Below the pieces are notes generated by a model. That model ran no database searches, was not told where the DNA came from, and worked only from the letters and a program-made list of their open reading frames with translations. From CBDCUC01 sp965222485 (GTDB lineage Bacteria; Pseudomonadota; Alphaproteobacteria; Rhizobiales; Hyphomicrobiaceae): a stretch of DNA of 64,000 nt. Location of the stretch: contig CBDCUC010000040.1 in assembly GCA_965222485.1 (NCBI GenBank), positions 1,860,001 to 1,924,000 of the forward strand. Reading direction: 5' to 3'. Positions within the stretch are counted from its first letter, which is position 1; each line of letters opens with the position of its first letter. This document shows positions 8,433 through 17,800 of the stretch, in pieces. The position numbers were made by a program, and so were the translations under genes.

Positions 8433-9104
8433 CTACATTCCGACAATCGGTTGCAATATCCGGCCTAAAATCCCATTGAACTTGGCCGGGTGTTCTGACG
8501 CAACAAGACAGATGCACTCGCCCGTATTGGTTACGATCGGCTGGTGTTCGGCGTCCTCATCAACATCCGCCACGTCGCCTCGCCCAAATCTCCCGAATTT
8601 ATCCTCGTACGCGCCATTGAGAACGAGGGTTAGCTCCGTGCCGCCGTGACCGTGTTCGGGCATTTTGCGTCCGGCGCCAATCCGCAAAAGCCGCAGGTCT
8701 CCTCCGGCATCCTGGTTGGACAAAGGAAGCCGGCACGATCTCACGCCAGGTCCGAGCCAAGTCCACTGCACGTCGTCGAGCGAGCGAACTCCCAGTTTCT
8801 CTAACGGAAGGGGGAGCGCTGTTGCGTTGCTGTTCTCGTCTGCAGGTGCAGGACGCCGCCGTGCGCGTGGCAGTTCCGTGATATTGTCAGCGCGTGCAAA
8901 GACAGCTTCTTCGCTGCAACTCATCTCCTCGCCGTCAATCGACTGCATCACAACTGCGCCCAGTACATCGAGTTGATGAGCCCGGCGCCGACAGCTGGGA
9001 CACCAGTCCAGGTGTGAGGCCACGACAACGCTTAGCGCTTCGCCCAACGTGCCTGCGGCGAAACTCATCAATGTTGCATCATCGAGATGGTGCGTGATCT
9101 TCAT
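8433..9104 (-). CDS. chrR: ChrR-family zinc anti-sigma factor with cupin domain
   Basis: Predicted cytoplasmic anti-sigma factor that holds the adjacent ECF sigma factor inactive until a signal such as singlet oxygen releases it. The N-terminal ZAD domain has His6, His31, Cys35 and Cys38 (SHLDWCPSC), the same positions as I recall for Rhodobacter sphaeroides ChrR. The C-terminal cupin half shows a second metal-site pattern (PEHGHGGTE, then EHQP, then a Cys pair near CICL), as in the signal-sensing domain. The ATG overlaps the sigma-factor stop by four bases (ATGA), so the two are translationally coupled. Family assignment is firm; singlet oxygen as the signal is inferred from the family. Confidence 0.9.
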   Translation of the reverse strand: MKITHHLDDATLMSFAAGTLGEALSVVVASHLDWCPSCRRRAHQLDVLGAVVMQSIDGEEMSCSEEAVFARADNITELPRARRRPAPADENSNATALPLPLEKLGVRSLDDVQWTWLGPGVRSCRLPLSNQDAGGDLRLLRIGAGRKMPEHGHGGTELTLVLNGAYEDKFGRFGRGDVADVDEDAEHQPIVTNTGECICLVASEHPAKFNGILGRILQPIVGM

Positions 9105-9700
9105 TTCAGGTCCTCAATTGATCCCTTGACCTTCTGGTAGGCGAGCCTCATGCGCGATTTTACTGTACCAATGGGTAGCCCGAGGCGTTGCGAAATTTCG
9201 GAGTGTGACAGGCCCTCTACATAAGAGAGATCCAGCACTTGTTTCTGTTCCTCCGGCAACTTTGCCACTGCTGTTCTCACAATCTCTGCTGTCTGCATCG
9301 AAGATACCGCTTCATCAGGCGGGGTGTCCTCCGACTCAATATCCATCTTTTCGTCGTTGTATTCCTGCCAGACCACTTCTCGACGCAGCCGATCTATTCT
9401 CAGGTTTCGCGCAATGGTGAAGACCCAGGCCGCGACACTGCCTTTATCGGCGTTAAACAAATTTGCTTTCCGCCACACCGTAAGGAGGGTCTCCTGCGCC
9501 AGCTCCTCCGCTGTCTCAGCGTCGGCTCCATAGCGCATCATCAGTCCCTTCACGCGCGGCGCGAATTCACAAAACAACTCGTGGAATGCCTGCTGGTCGC
9601 GATCGGCACTCACCTTGGTTATCTGATCAGCCATGGCCTTCCTGGCTTGCACATTGATTGGACTGGACGATCCTATCGTCATCGCAAGCGGTTCGGCCAT
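9101..9700 (-). CDS. rpoE: ECF RNA polymerase sigma factor, RpoE/ChrR-type
   Basis: Extracytoplasmic-function sigma factor that directs RNA polymerase to stress promoters under ChrR control. Region 2 is visible (FHELFCEFAPRVKGLMMRYG, then AEELAQETLLTVWRKA and WVFTIARNLRIDRLRR). Region 4 has the helix-turn-helix LSHSEISQRLGLPIGTVKSRM. The annotated ATG gives 199 residues. An internal ATG at codon 23 (9634) is preceded by AGGAAGG and starts MADQITK, closer to where this subgroup usually begins, so the true product may be 177 residues. It heads a three-gene operon (sigma, anti-sigma, SDR). Confidence 0.9.
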   Translation of the reverse strand: MAEPLAMTIGSSSPINVQARKAMADQITKVSADRDQQAFHELFCEFAPRVKGLMMRYGADAETAEELAQETLLTVWRKANLFNADKGSVAAWVFTIARNLRIDRLRREVVWQEYNDEKMDIESEDTPPDEAVSSMQTAEIVRTAVAKLPEEQKQVLDLSYVEGLSHSEISQRLGLPIGTVKSRMRLAYQKVKGSIEDLK

Positions 9701-9718
9701 AGTGATCTGCCTTTTTCT

Positions 9719-9764
9719 TGATCATGATCACTGATGAAAACGTTGGCTTGGCGTCTATGGATCA
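9719..9764 (-). promoter_or_regulatory. Candidate autoregulated promoter region of the sigma operon
   Basis: Upstream of the sigma gene on the minus strand, a TGATCC box (9759-9764) matches the -35 reported for RpoE of the ChrR group. The expected -10 position 18 bases on reads TTTTCA, a poor match. A perfect 12-base palindrome, TGATCATGATCA, lies at 9719-9730. This is a suggestion from sequence only. Confidence 0.3.
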
Positions 9765-10050
9765 CCGTTAACGCAGGTAGGTGGAATTTGTTTGAACCAA
9801 GGCGGGATTTGGCGCCTGAAAGGCCTGCTGCGGCTCGGCTTGGCGATGCAAAACCGCTGATGGGCTGTCCGGCAATTCGTTATGGACGTGGCATTCATAA
9901 AGGTATGCCCTGCGGAGCCTGCTTTAACACATTGTGTGGGCGAGGCCAGGCGCTTTGGGACTGTCATTGGCGGCGATGGCGATTCGTATGTAACGGGGCG
10001 TCACCTGGGACGATCGCCGATAGATAGACGTTTGAGCGTCGCGTGTTGTT

Positions 10051-10083
10051 GCGCCCCGCCGTTTTTTTATTTTGGCGGGGCGC
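10051..10083 (-). terminator. Hairpin downstream of the CoA-transferase gene
   Basis: A perfect 10-bp stem, GCGCCCCGCC (10051-10060) with GGCGGGGCGC (10074-10083), surrounds a T-rich loop. It lies 28 bases past the stop of the minus-strand CoA-transferase, where a terminator is expected, but the T run is in the loop rather than after the stem. Confidence 0.45.
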
Positions 10084-10111
10084 TGGCCTTGTGGGGGCAT
10101 GTCATAGGCAA

Positions 10112-12067
10112 CTAGTTTGTGCTGGCGACCGCCTCGTTTTCCTCGTTGAAAGCGTTGGCTTCGTCCTTGCGTTCGAAGATGTGAGGTGAAATGCCGCGCT
10201 TGCTGAGTGCTTCCTGCATCTTCATGCGTAGGAATGCACTGGTTGCATAGCGCGTTGTCCAGGCATAGTGGTGCTCTAGCATGTATTCGATCATTTCCGC
10301 GTAATCGTCGTACAGGTCGTCTGAAATTCTAAACCCGTCGTGGTTGACGACGGCACCGACTTTCTTGCCCACCTTCGTACATTGGTCGATAAGCATGGCG
10401 CGCAGGGCATCGATGTCTTCTTTGACACGCACTGACCATCCTTCCAGGTTGAGGAACAGAATGTTGCGATCCGCGTCATAGCTTACGCGATCGGCAAGAT
10501 CGAGGTTCAACAGATCCGCCTTCAGGTCCATTGGTTCATCGACGAATAGGCGGGCATCCATGAGATCAGGCTGGTTGACGATTGGTTTGAAACCCATGTG
10601 TGAGAGAATATCGCGTTCGATGTCGATCCCCGGGGCGACTTCAATGAGCTCCATTCCCTCTGGACGGAGTTTGAAGACGCAGCGCTCGGTTACATAGTAG
10701 ACAGGCTGGTGACGCTCCTGCGAATAATTACCGCTAAAGGTGATCTGCTCGACCTTGTCTACAAATTTGCAGGCACGGCCTTCCTTCACGATCACAAGCT
10801 TGGCGTCTTCGACGGCAATTTCGAGGCCGCCAACAGTGAAGGTCGAAGCAAATACAACGCTGCGCGAGTTCTGGCTGATATTGATGAAGCCGCCGCAGCC
10901 GTTCAGGCGGCCTGCAAATCGGCTTGTATTAACGTTGCCGTCGCCGTCGCATTCGGCCATGCCGAGGCACGTCATATCGAGTCCGCCGCCGTCATAAAAG
11001 TCGAACTGTTGGTTTTGGTCGATGATCGCGTCGGCGTTCGTGGCGGAACCAAAACTCGAACCACTTGCAAGCACCCCACCAATGGCGCCTGCCTCCGTCG
11101 TGAGCGTGATATAGGGTGTGATCTTTTCTTCGTTGGCGACAGCCGCAATGCCTTCAGGTGCGCCGACGCCCAAATTGACGACCCCGTTTGGCGGCAGTTC
11201 GAATGCGGCGCGGCGTGCTATAATCTTGCGCGCATTGAGCGGCATCTTGTCCATGCTCTCGACTGGTGCACGAATTTCACCTGATAGAGCCGGGTTATAG
11301 ATCTCGCCGTAGTTCATACGATGCATTTCCGGTGGATCAGCAACAACGACACAGTCGACGAGAATGCCTGGAACCTTCACGTCCTTGGGGTTGATCGAGC
11401 CTGTTTCGACGATGCGCTCCACTTGCGCAATGCAAATGCCGTTATTGTTCTTTGCCGCCATCGCTTGGGCGAGATTGTCGAGTGTCAGGGCTTCCTTTTC
11501 CAGGCTGATGTTGCCGGAGCGGTCGGCGCTGGTGCCGCGAATGAAAGCAACATCGATTTTGGTGGCGGTATAAAAGAGCCATTCCTCGCCATCGACGTCG
11601 ACGAGTTTGACGATATCTTCGGTGGTGACGTCGTTCACTTTGCCGCCGCCGAGCCGTGGGTCGACATAGGTTTGCAGGCCGACTTTGGAAAACAGGCCTG
11701 GCTGTCCGGCGGCGCAGGCGCGGTAGAGCTGGGAAATAACGCCTTGGGGTAGGTTATAGCCAAGAATTTTGTTTTCTTGTGCTGCCTGGGCCACCTTCGG
11801 CATGCGCCCGAAATTTCCAGCGATGACACGGCGCAGCAATCCTTCGTGGTGCAGGCGCCCTGTCCCCAGTCCCTTACTGTCACCGGCCCCTGCTGTCATA
11901 ATCAGCGTGAGGTCCCGTGGTGCCCCCGTTTCCACGAATCGTCGTTCCAAGGCGGCGTGCAGTGCCTCGGGTATGCAGCTTTGAACAAAGCCTGTTGTGG
12001 TCACAACATTTCCCTCGCCGATGAGCGCGATAGCGTCATCCGCGCTAATGACTTTGTTTCTCTGCAT
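10112..12067 (-). CDS. Acyl-CoA:acetate/3-ketoacid CoA-transferase (YdiF-like) with C-terminal extension
   Basis: Transfers CoA between acyl groups through a glutamyl-CoA intermediate; cytosolic. Both halves of a fused family I CoA-transferase are present. The alpha half has the early glycine-rich VVTTTGFVQS region. The beta half has VVNLGVGAPEG (about 296-306) and TTEAGAIGG, whose Glu325 is the expected catalytic residue (Glu333 in E. coli YdiF). The product is 651 residues, against roughly 530 for YdiF; the extra 120 or so residues at the C terminus are not recognised. GAGGAAA precedes the ATG. The gene is single, with no thiolase or dehydrogenase next to it, so the acyl substrate (acetoacetate, propionate or similar) is unknown. 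Confidence 0.85.
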   Translation of the reverse strand: MQRNKVISADDAIALIGEGNVVTTTGFVQSCIPEALHAALERRFVETGAPRDLTLIMTAGAGDSKGLGTGRLHHEGLLRRVIAGNFGRMPKVAQAAQENKILGYNLPQGVISQLYRACAAGQPGLFSKVGLQTYVDPRLGGGKVNDVTTEDIVKLVDVDGEEWLFYTATKIDVAFIRGTSADRSGNISLEKEALTLDNLAQAMAAKNNNGICIAQVERIVETGSINPKDVKVPGILVDCVVVADPPEMHRMNYGEIYNPALSGEIRAPVESMDKMPLNARKIIARRAAFELPPNGVVNLGVGAPEGIAAVANEEKITPYITLTTEAGAIGGVLASGSSFGSATNADAIIDQNQQFDFYDGGGLDMTCLGMAECDGDGNVNTSRFAGRLNGCGGFINISQNSRSVVFASTFTVGGLEIAVEDAKLVIVKEGRACKFVDKVEQITFSGNYSQERHQPVYYVTERCVFKLRPEGMELIEVAPGIDIERDILSHMGFKPIVNQPDLMDARLFVDEPMDLKADLLNLDLADRVSYDADRNILFLNLEGWSVRVKEDIDALRAMLIDQCTKVGKKVGAVVNHDGFRISDDLYDDYAEMIEYMLEHHYAWTTRYATSAFLRMKMQEALSKRGISPHIFERKDEANAFNEENEAVASTN

Positions 12068-12444
12068 AGAGCATTTCCTCGTTCGTTTTTTTGTGTCTGC
12101 CCGGCCGTCCGCGAGGTTTTCGACAGCAACCTTTGCAAAATGCCGGCAGGCGTGTTGTTTCAGCTCTTGTTGATCGAGCCTGCGACCTTAGTACCAACCG
12201 GTACTGGAGGGCTCAATTGAAAAGCGGCCATCGAGGCAAGGCAAATGCGCGCAAGGGGTCTAAAGACGCGGCAGCGGCTAACTCATGCCGCCGCGGCACT
12301 TCGCCGCCACTGGATCATTCGTAAATCGATGAGTACCGGTTGGGCAACGGTCGCGCTGATGTGATCGCTTTGTCGGAGCCGCCCCTGGTCGTAATTTACT
12401 TAGTATAGTAGCCTGACAACAAACTAATACTGTTCGGTAGGCCT
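12068..12444. other. Divergent promoter region between the CoA-transferase and copper-efflux genes
   Basis: No gene. It holds an operator-like palindrome AGTACC-AACC-GGTACT at 12190-12205. A 12-base perfect inverted copy of its right side occurs at 12332-12343 (AGTACCGGTTGG). An AT-rich run at about 12395-12435 is a plausible promoter for the efflux operon. The binding protein is unknown. Confidence 0.4.
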
Positions 12445-12870
12445 GTGAGACGACGATTTCATAACATGCTGGCCAGAGCCTTGTCGGTTACGCTCATCGC
12501 GTTGACCGTGACGCAGGCTGTCGTTTCGGCCGAGGCAGCTGTGGAAGCGCATGGAGTAAGGTCGGCAGGCGCCCATGCTCAACACGTGAGTCACGACCAC
12601 GTATCGGTGGGCAAAGAGTCAAAGCGGTTTTGCCTCGACTTCTGTCTTGAGACGGTCGGTGATGAGTTTCTTGCGATGGCACCGCCGGTGACGTCAGGTC
12701 GCAAGAAGGGCGCTGTGGAGGTCTTACCGGCACTTCAGGCGGCAAACACTTTCCGCGTCGCTCCAAGGACTTGCTCGCACACAGCGCGTGGTCCACCTGG
12801 CTTTTGTCTGCCACTGAGATGCGAAGGGTTGCGGGGACTGGTCCATCTCAACGGACGCCTGCTCAACTAA
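12445..12870 (+). CDS. Small exported His/Cys-containing protein at head of efflux operon
   Basis: A 141-residue protein, not recognised. It begins with a basic stretch and a hydrophobic signal segment (residues about 9-30), so export is likely. The mature part has a His cluster (AHAQHVSHDHV) and FCLDFCLETV, both plausible metal ligands. The GTG at 12445 gives a strongly basic n-region; an ATG at 12466 would also give a good signal peptide. It stands just before the CusB and CusA genes on the same strand, so a role in metal binding or efflux is inferred from position and residues. It could be a divergent relative of small proteins often found with RND metal pumps. Confidence 0.5.
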   Translation: MRRRFHNMLARALSVTLIALTVTQAVVSAEAAVEAHGVRSAGAHAQHVSHDHVSVGKESKRFCLDFCLETVGDEFLAMAPPVTSGRKKGAVEVLPALQAANTFRVAPRTCSHTARGPPGFCLPLRCEGLRGLVHLNGRLLN

Positions 12871-13068
12871 GTGCTTTTCCCAATCCGACGACAGTTGCCG
12901 TCATTTGATGCTTGCAGCTGCGTCGAATGCTGCGCAAAGCCCTGGCTTGTTGCATGCAGCATGATTGCCCATCGCACAATTTGCCGAGTGATATTGGCGA
13001 ACGTGATTGTTCAACTGCCGTTGTGGGTGGTGGATATCGCGTGCAATCAAACTAGATTTGGAAAAGAG

Positions 13069-14811
13069 ATGATGAAAGCATTGAGCGTGCTTCAATGGCG
13101 GCTTTCGGATGTCGCCGTGGCGGCCATTGCAATGGTCGTGATGCTGCCCGTGGCCGTTGCAGCCGAGATGTCGTCCAAGGCGTCCGTCAAGTGGACGTGC
13201 CCGATGCATCCCCACTATATCGCCGATGAATTCGGCAGTTGCCCGATTTGTGGCATGGATCTTGTCAAGCTTGAGCGTCCGGGTGAGGCGCAGGGAGAAG
13301 CGTCGCCTGGGGGGCGCGACGCAATTACAATTTCGCCAGAGACGATGCAGAACATGGGCGTTCGCATCGCGAAGGCAGAGCTCACCAAGTTTGGCAGGAT
13401 TATCCGCAGTTACGGACGGATTGCGGAAAACGAACGGTTGCAGAGCGAGATGACCGCGCGCCTTGAAGGTTGGATCGAGGAGTTGCGGATCCGGACCGTC
13501 GGCGACGAAGTCAACAAAGGCGATCTGCTGTTCACCATCTATGCACCTGAGTTCATTGTATCGCAGCGTGATTACCTGGAGGCATTGAAGAGTCGTGACC
13601 GCTCTCGTGCCGACTCTATCAAGACGCGTTTGCGCGCGTTCGGCATGCAGGACCGCGCTATCGATGAAATGGTGCAGAAGGGATCAACGCTCGAATTCGT
13701 ACCCTTTTATGCGGAACTTGACGGCACAGTCGCGATGTTGGATCTGCGTCCCGGTACATACGTCAAGCGCGGCACGATGCTGACCCGCATCCAGGATTAC
13801 TCGCAAGTCTGGCTTATGGTGAGTGTGCCGGAAAAAGACTTGAGCTTTGTTGAGGTGGGGACCCCGGCGAAAGTGACGTTTCCAAATATTCCGGGCCGTG
13901 AAGTCTTTGCACGCGTCGAATACGTCTATCCGACGGTCAATCCGAAAACACGCACCGGCCAGGTTCGGCTGGTGCTTGAAAATTCGGACGGCCAGCTCCG
14001 TCCTGGTGCGTACGCAGACATCGCTCTTGAAGTTGGGACGAAGCAACGACTGGCGGTTCCTTCGGAAGCAATATTGAAAAGCGGCAGCGGCCGCTATGTC
14101 GTTGCGTCAATGGGTGGCGGCCGTTTCGAACCGCGCGCGATAAAAGTAGGGCTAACCTCCCGGCGCTGGACCGAAATCAGCGGTGAGATCGAGGTTGGTG
14201 ACGACATCGTCGTATCTGGCCAGTTCCTGATCGATTCCGAAAGCGCGCTGCGCGAAAGTTTCAAGAAACTGCAACGGTTGCAACTTCCCCTTGCGCTATT
14301 GAAACTCGACAAGACTCAATTCGCTATGGTCGATCATATGGTCGATGCTGCGCTTTATATTCATGAGGCACTGGTGGATGGATACGACATTGATCCAACC
14401 CAGCTCAAACCGGCAATGGAAATTAAGACGCTGTTGTGGCCGGCCTTTCAACATACGCGCCTTGCCTTTGTCATGAGCGATGTCGTCAATGTGCTGAAGA
14501 AGGCGGAGACAGCACAAACGGAAACGGAAGTGCAAGCGTTGCTTGCCGAACTTCTAAACGCGCTCGAACCCTGGTTATTAGAAGGAGCACCACAACACTA
14601 CAAAGAGCGTAAGGTTGAGCTTTACAAAGATGATAAGAGCGGCAGGACATGGCTTCAGATGGTCGGCCCGGCGGCCAATCCATACGGTGATGGAACTGCG
14701 AAAAAATTGCCGTGGCCGCAGCCCAAGGCGGAGGCTGGCACGGTGGATAGCGATGCAGCACAATCGACGATGAAGCCCGCACCGGTGGGAGGCAATCATG
14801 CCGGACATTGA
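13069..14811 (+). CDS. cusB: CusB-type periplasmic adaptor of a heavy-metal RND pump
   Basis: Membrane-fusion subunit that links an RND pump to an outer-membrane channel and presents metal to it. After a hydrophobic N-terminal segment comes a heavy-metal-binding motif (CPMHPHYIADEFGSCPICGM, from about residue 44). The barrel-sandwich and beta-barrel regions of the HlyD family follow (GWIEELRI, LFTIYAPEF, LRPGTYVKRGT, VWLMVSVPE), with a C-terminal domain of about 130 residues after residue 420. The frame is open upstream to 12871, but the ATG at 13069 puts the signal segment at the start and has a purine-rich GGAAAAGAG before it. It overlaps the CusA gene by 14 bases. Copper/silver specificity is inferred from the HMBD motif and CusF. 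Confidence 0.9.
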   Translation: MMKALSVLQWRLSDVAVAAIAMVVMLPVAVAAEMSSKASVKWTCPMHPHYIADEFGSCPICGMDLVKLERPGEAQGEASPGGRDAITISPETMQNMGVRIAKAELTKFGRIIRSYGRIAENERLQSEMTARLEGWIEELRIRTVGDEVNKGDLLFTIYAPEFIVSQRDYLEALKSRDRSRADSIKTRLRAFGMQDRAIDEMVQKGSTLEFVPFYAELDGTVAMLDLRPGTYVKRGTMLTRIQDYSQVWLMVSVPEKDLSFVEVGTPAKVTFPNIPGREVFARVEYVYPTVNPKTRTGQVRLVLENSDGQLRPGAYADIALEVGTKQRLAVPSEAILKSGSGRYVVASMGGGRFEPRAIKVGLTSRRWTEISGEIEVGDDIVVSGQFLIDSESALRESFKKLQRLQLPLALLKLDKTQFAMVDHMVDAALYIHEALVDGYDIDPTQLKPAMEIKTLLWPAFQHTRLAFVMSDVVNVLKKAETAQTETEVQALLAELLNALEPWLLEGAPQHYKERKVELYKDDKSGRTWLQMVGPAANPYGDGTAKKLPWPQPKAEAGTVDSDAAQSTMKPAPVGGNHAGH

Positions 14812-17800
14812 TCGTGATATCGCTGGCCGCGATCCCACGACTTCCGGTGTGGCCAAAGTCATAGAATGGTCGGTACGAAACCAGCTGCTGGTTATTGTAG
14901 GCGCATTGGCGTTGATGGTGGCCGGTTGGCTTGCCGTGGAGCGTACACCGCTTGATGCGATCCCCGACTTGTCGGACACACAGGTCATAATCCGCACGGA
15001 TTTTCCCGGCCAGTCGCCACAGATCGTTGAAGACTTGGTGACGTATCCATTGTCGACGACATTGCTCGGCCTGCCAAAGACGAAGGACGTGCGTGGTTTC
15101 TCCATGTTCGGGACGAGTTTTGTCTACGTCATATTTCAGGATGGCATCGACCAATACTGGGCCCGTTCCCGTGTCATCGAGGCCTTATCCAAAATTTCCG
15201 GTGCTCTGCCGCCCAATGCCACACCGCAAATCGGCCCCGACGCCACCGGTGTCGGCTGGGTCTATCAATATGCGGTTACCGACCGAACGGGCAGGCACGA
15301 CCTGGCGCAGTTGCGATCGCTTCAAGATTGGTTCTTGAAGTTTGAACTGGCAACGGTTCCGGGGGTGTCCGAAGTTGCCTCCGTCGGCGGCTTCGTCAAA
15401 GAGTACCAGGTGCTGGTCGACCCTAACGGGTTGCGCGCTTACGATGTTCCATTGAGCCGGATTACACAGGCGGTGAGGGCCGCCTCCAGCGAGGTTGGCG
15501 GGCGTGTGATCGAGCAGTCTGAAACCGAGCTAATCATTCGCTCGTCGGGGTACATTCAAAATCTGCAACAGCTTCGAGACGTGGTCGTCTATTCCAGTGG
15601 CGGCACCCCCGTCCTCCTTTCTGACATTGCCAACGTCGTAGAAGGCCCGGAGCTGCGACGTGGCGTTGTCGAACTTGACGGCGAGGGCGAGGTGGTTGGT
15701 GGCATTATCGTTATGCGCTCGGGAGAAAATGCGCTGAATGTCATCAATGCGGTAAAGGAGAAGTTCGAACAGCTAAAACCAAGCCTCCCAGAGGGTGTGG
15801 AAATTGTAACCGTTTATGATCGTGCGCCTTTGATTGAGGGTGCCGTAGATTATCTGACGAGAAAGCTGATCGAAGAGGGGATCGCCGTTGCTGTCGTTTG
15901 CATGCTTTTCCTCTTGCACGTGAGATCGGCCTTCGTTGCTATCATTACATTGCCTATTGGGATCCTGGCCGCATTCGTTGTCATGGCTGGGCAGGGAATC
16001 ACAGCAAACATCATGTCGCTTGGCGGCATCGCCATTGCCATTGGCGTGATGGTCGATGCTTCGATCGTCATGGTAGAAAATGCGCACCGAAAACTTTCCG
16101 GCATGCCGGCAGATGCTAGCCCTGAGGATCGGCGCGAAACAATCCTTGCTGCCGCAAAGGAAGTTGGGCCGGGGCTCTTCTTCTCACTCCTCATCATTAC
16201 CGTTTCATTCCTGCCAATCTTTGCGTTGACCGGACAGAGCTACAGGCTGTTTGCGCCGCTTGCGTTTACCAAGACGTATGCGATGGCTTTTGCAGCGCTG
16301 CTGTCGGTGACGTTGGTGCCCGTGCTCATGCTGTGGCTTGTTCGCGGGCGGATCCTGAGCGAGATGACGAACCCGATCAATCGGATGTTTGTTGCCGTTT
16401 ACAAGCCAGTGTTGCAAGCCGCTTTGCGATTGCGATGGGCTGTGGTGGCGCTGGCTCTTGCGGCCGTTGCGTCGCTCGCCATTCCACTATCCAAGATTGG
16501 CGCGGAATTTATGCCGGCGCTGTACGAGGGCGAGCTTCTCTATATGCCTACCACGCTGCCGGGGGTGTCCATCACAAAGGGCAAGGAGATTTTGGCGCAG
16601 ACCAATCGGCTGATCCGTACCGTGCCGGAAGTGAAGCAGGTGTTCGGCAAGCTTGGCCGCGCGGACACCGCGACAGACCCTGCGCCGATTTCCATGATCG
16701 AAACGTGGATCCAGCTTAAGCCGAAGGATGAGTGGCGTGATGGGCTGACAACCGAGAAGTTAATCGCCGAACTCGATGCACGCACTAAGATGCCTGGCCT
16801 CGTCAATTCCTGGGGCTATCCGATCAAGATTAGGACGGACATGATCTCGACGGGAATCCGCACGCCCGTCGGTATCAAGATCTCCGGTGACGACCTTGCA
16901 ACCATTGAGCGTGTCGCACTTGCGATTGAAGGAGCGGTGCGATCGGTGCCTGGAACCCGATCGGCGTTTGCTGACCGTGTAAAGGGTGGCAAATATATTG
17001 ACATCAAACCGGATCGCCGCGAGCTTGCGCGCCGTAACATCGACATGGCTGTCTTTCAGTCAGTTATCCAAACGGCACTGGGTGGCATGAAACTGTCTGA
17101 AAGCGTTCAGGGCCGCGAACGCTACAATATCATGCTGCGCTACGACCGGCCGTTTCGTGAAACCACCAACCAGCTGAGCGACATTCTCGTTCCAACGCCG
17201 GCAGGCCAGCATATTCCACTGGCGGAAATTGCTAGCATCGCGATTGTCGATGGCCCGCCCATGCTCAGGTCTGAGAATGCGCGCCTGACAGGTTGGGTGT
17301 TTGTCGACATTTCAGACCGCGACATCGGTGGCTACGTGTCGGACGCGCAAAAAGTTATTGCAGAGAGCGTCAACCTGCCGCCAGGCTATGCCGTCACGTG
17401 GTCTGGCCAGTTCGAGCAAATGCAGGAAGCGCGCGAGCGCTTGTCGCTCGCCGTGCCAGCCGTGGCATTCATCATCTTCGTTCTCCTGATGTTGCATTTC
17501 GGTAGGCTCGACAGGACGCTTCTCATCATGTTGTCGCTTCCCTTCGGTCTCGTCGGAGGTTTGTGGGCGGTATACCTGGCGGGCTATAATTTGTCCGTTG
17601 CAGTCATCGTCGGCTTTGTTGCGCTGGGGGGCATCGCCGTTGAAACGGCTGTGGTGATGTTGCTCTACATCGACCAGCAGGTGCGCGAACACCCGCCGAA
17701 GTCAGCGGGCGATTTGCTTGACGCAATTATGGCTGGTGCCGTGATGCGCGTGCGCCCGAAGCTCATGACAGTTCTGGTCACTGTTGCAGGTCTGTTGCCC

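Noticed and set aside
9734..10027. A 97-codon plus-strand frame between the sigma operon and the CoA-transferase
   Set aside because: It has no motif or start signal and overlaps the likely sigma promoter.
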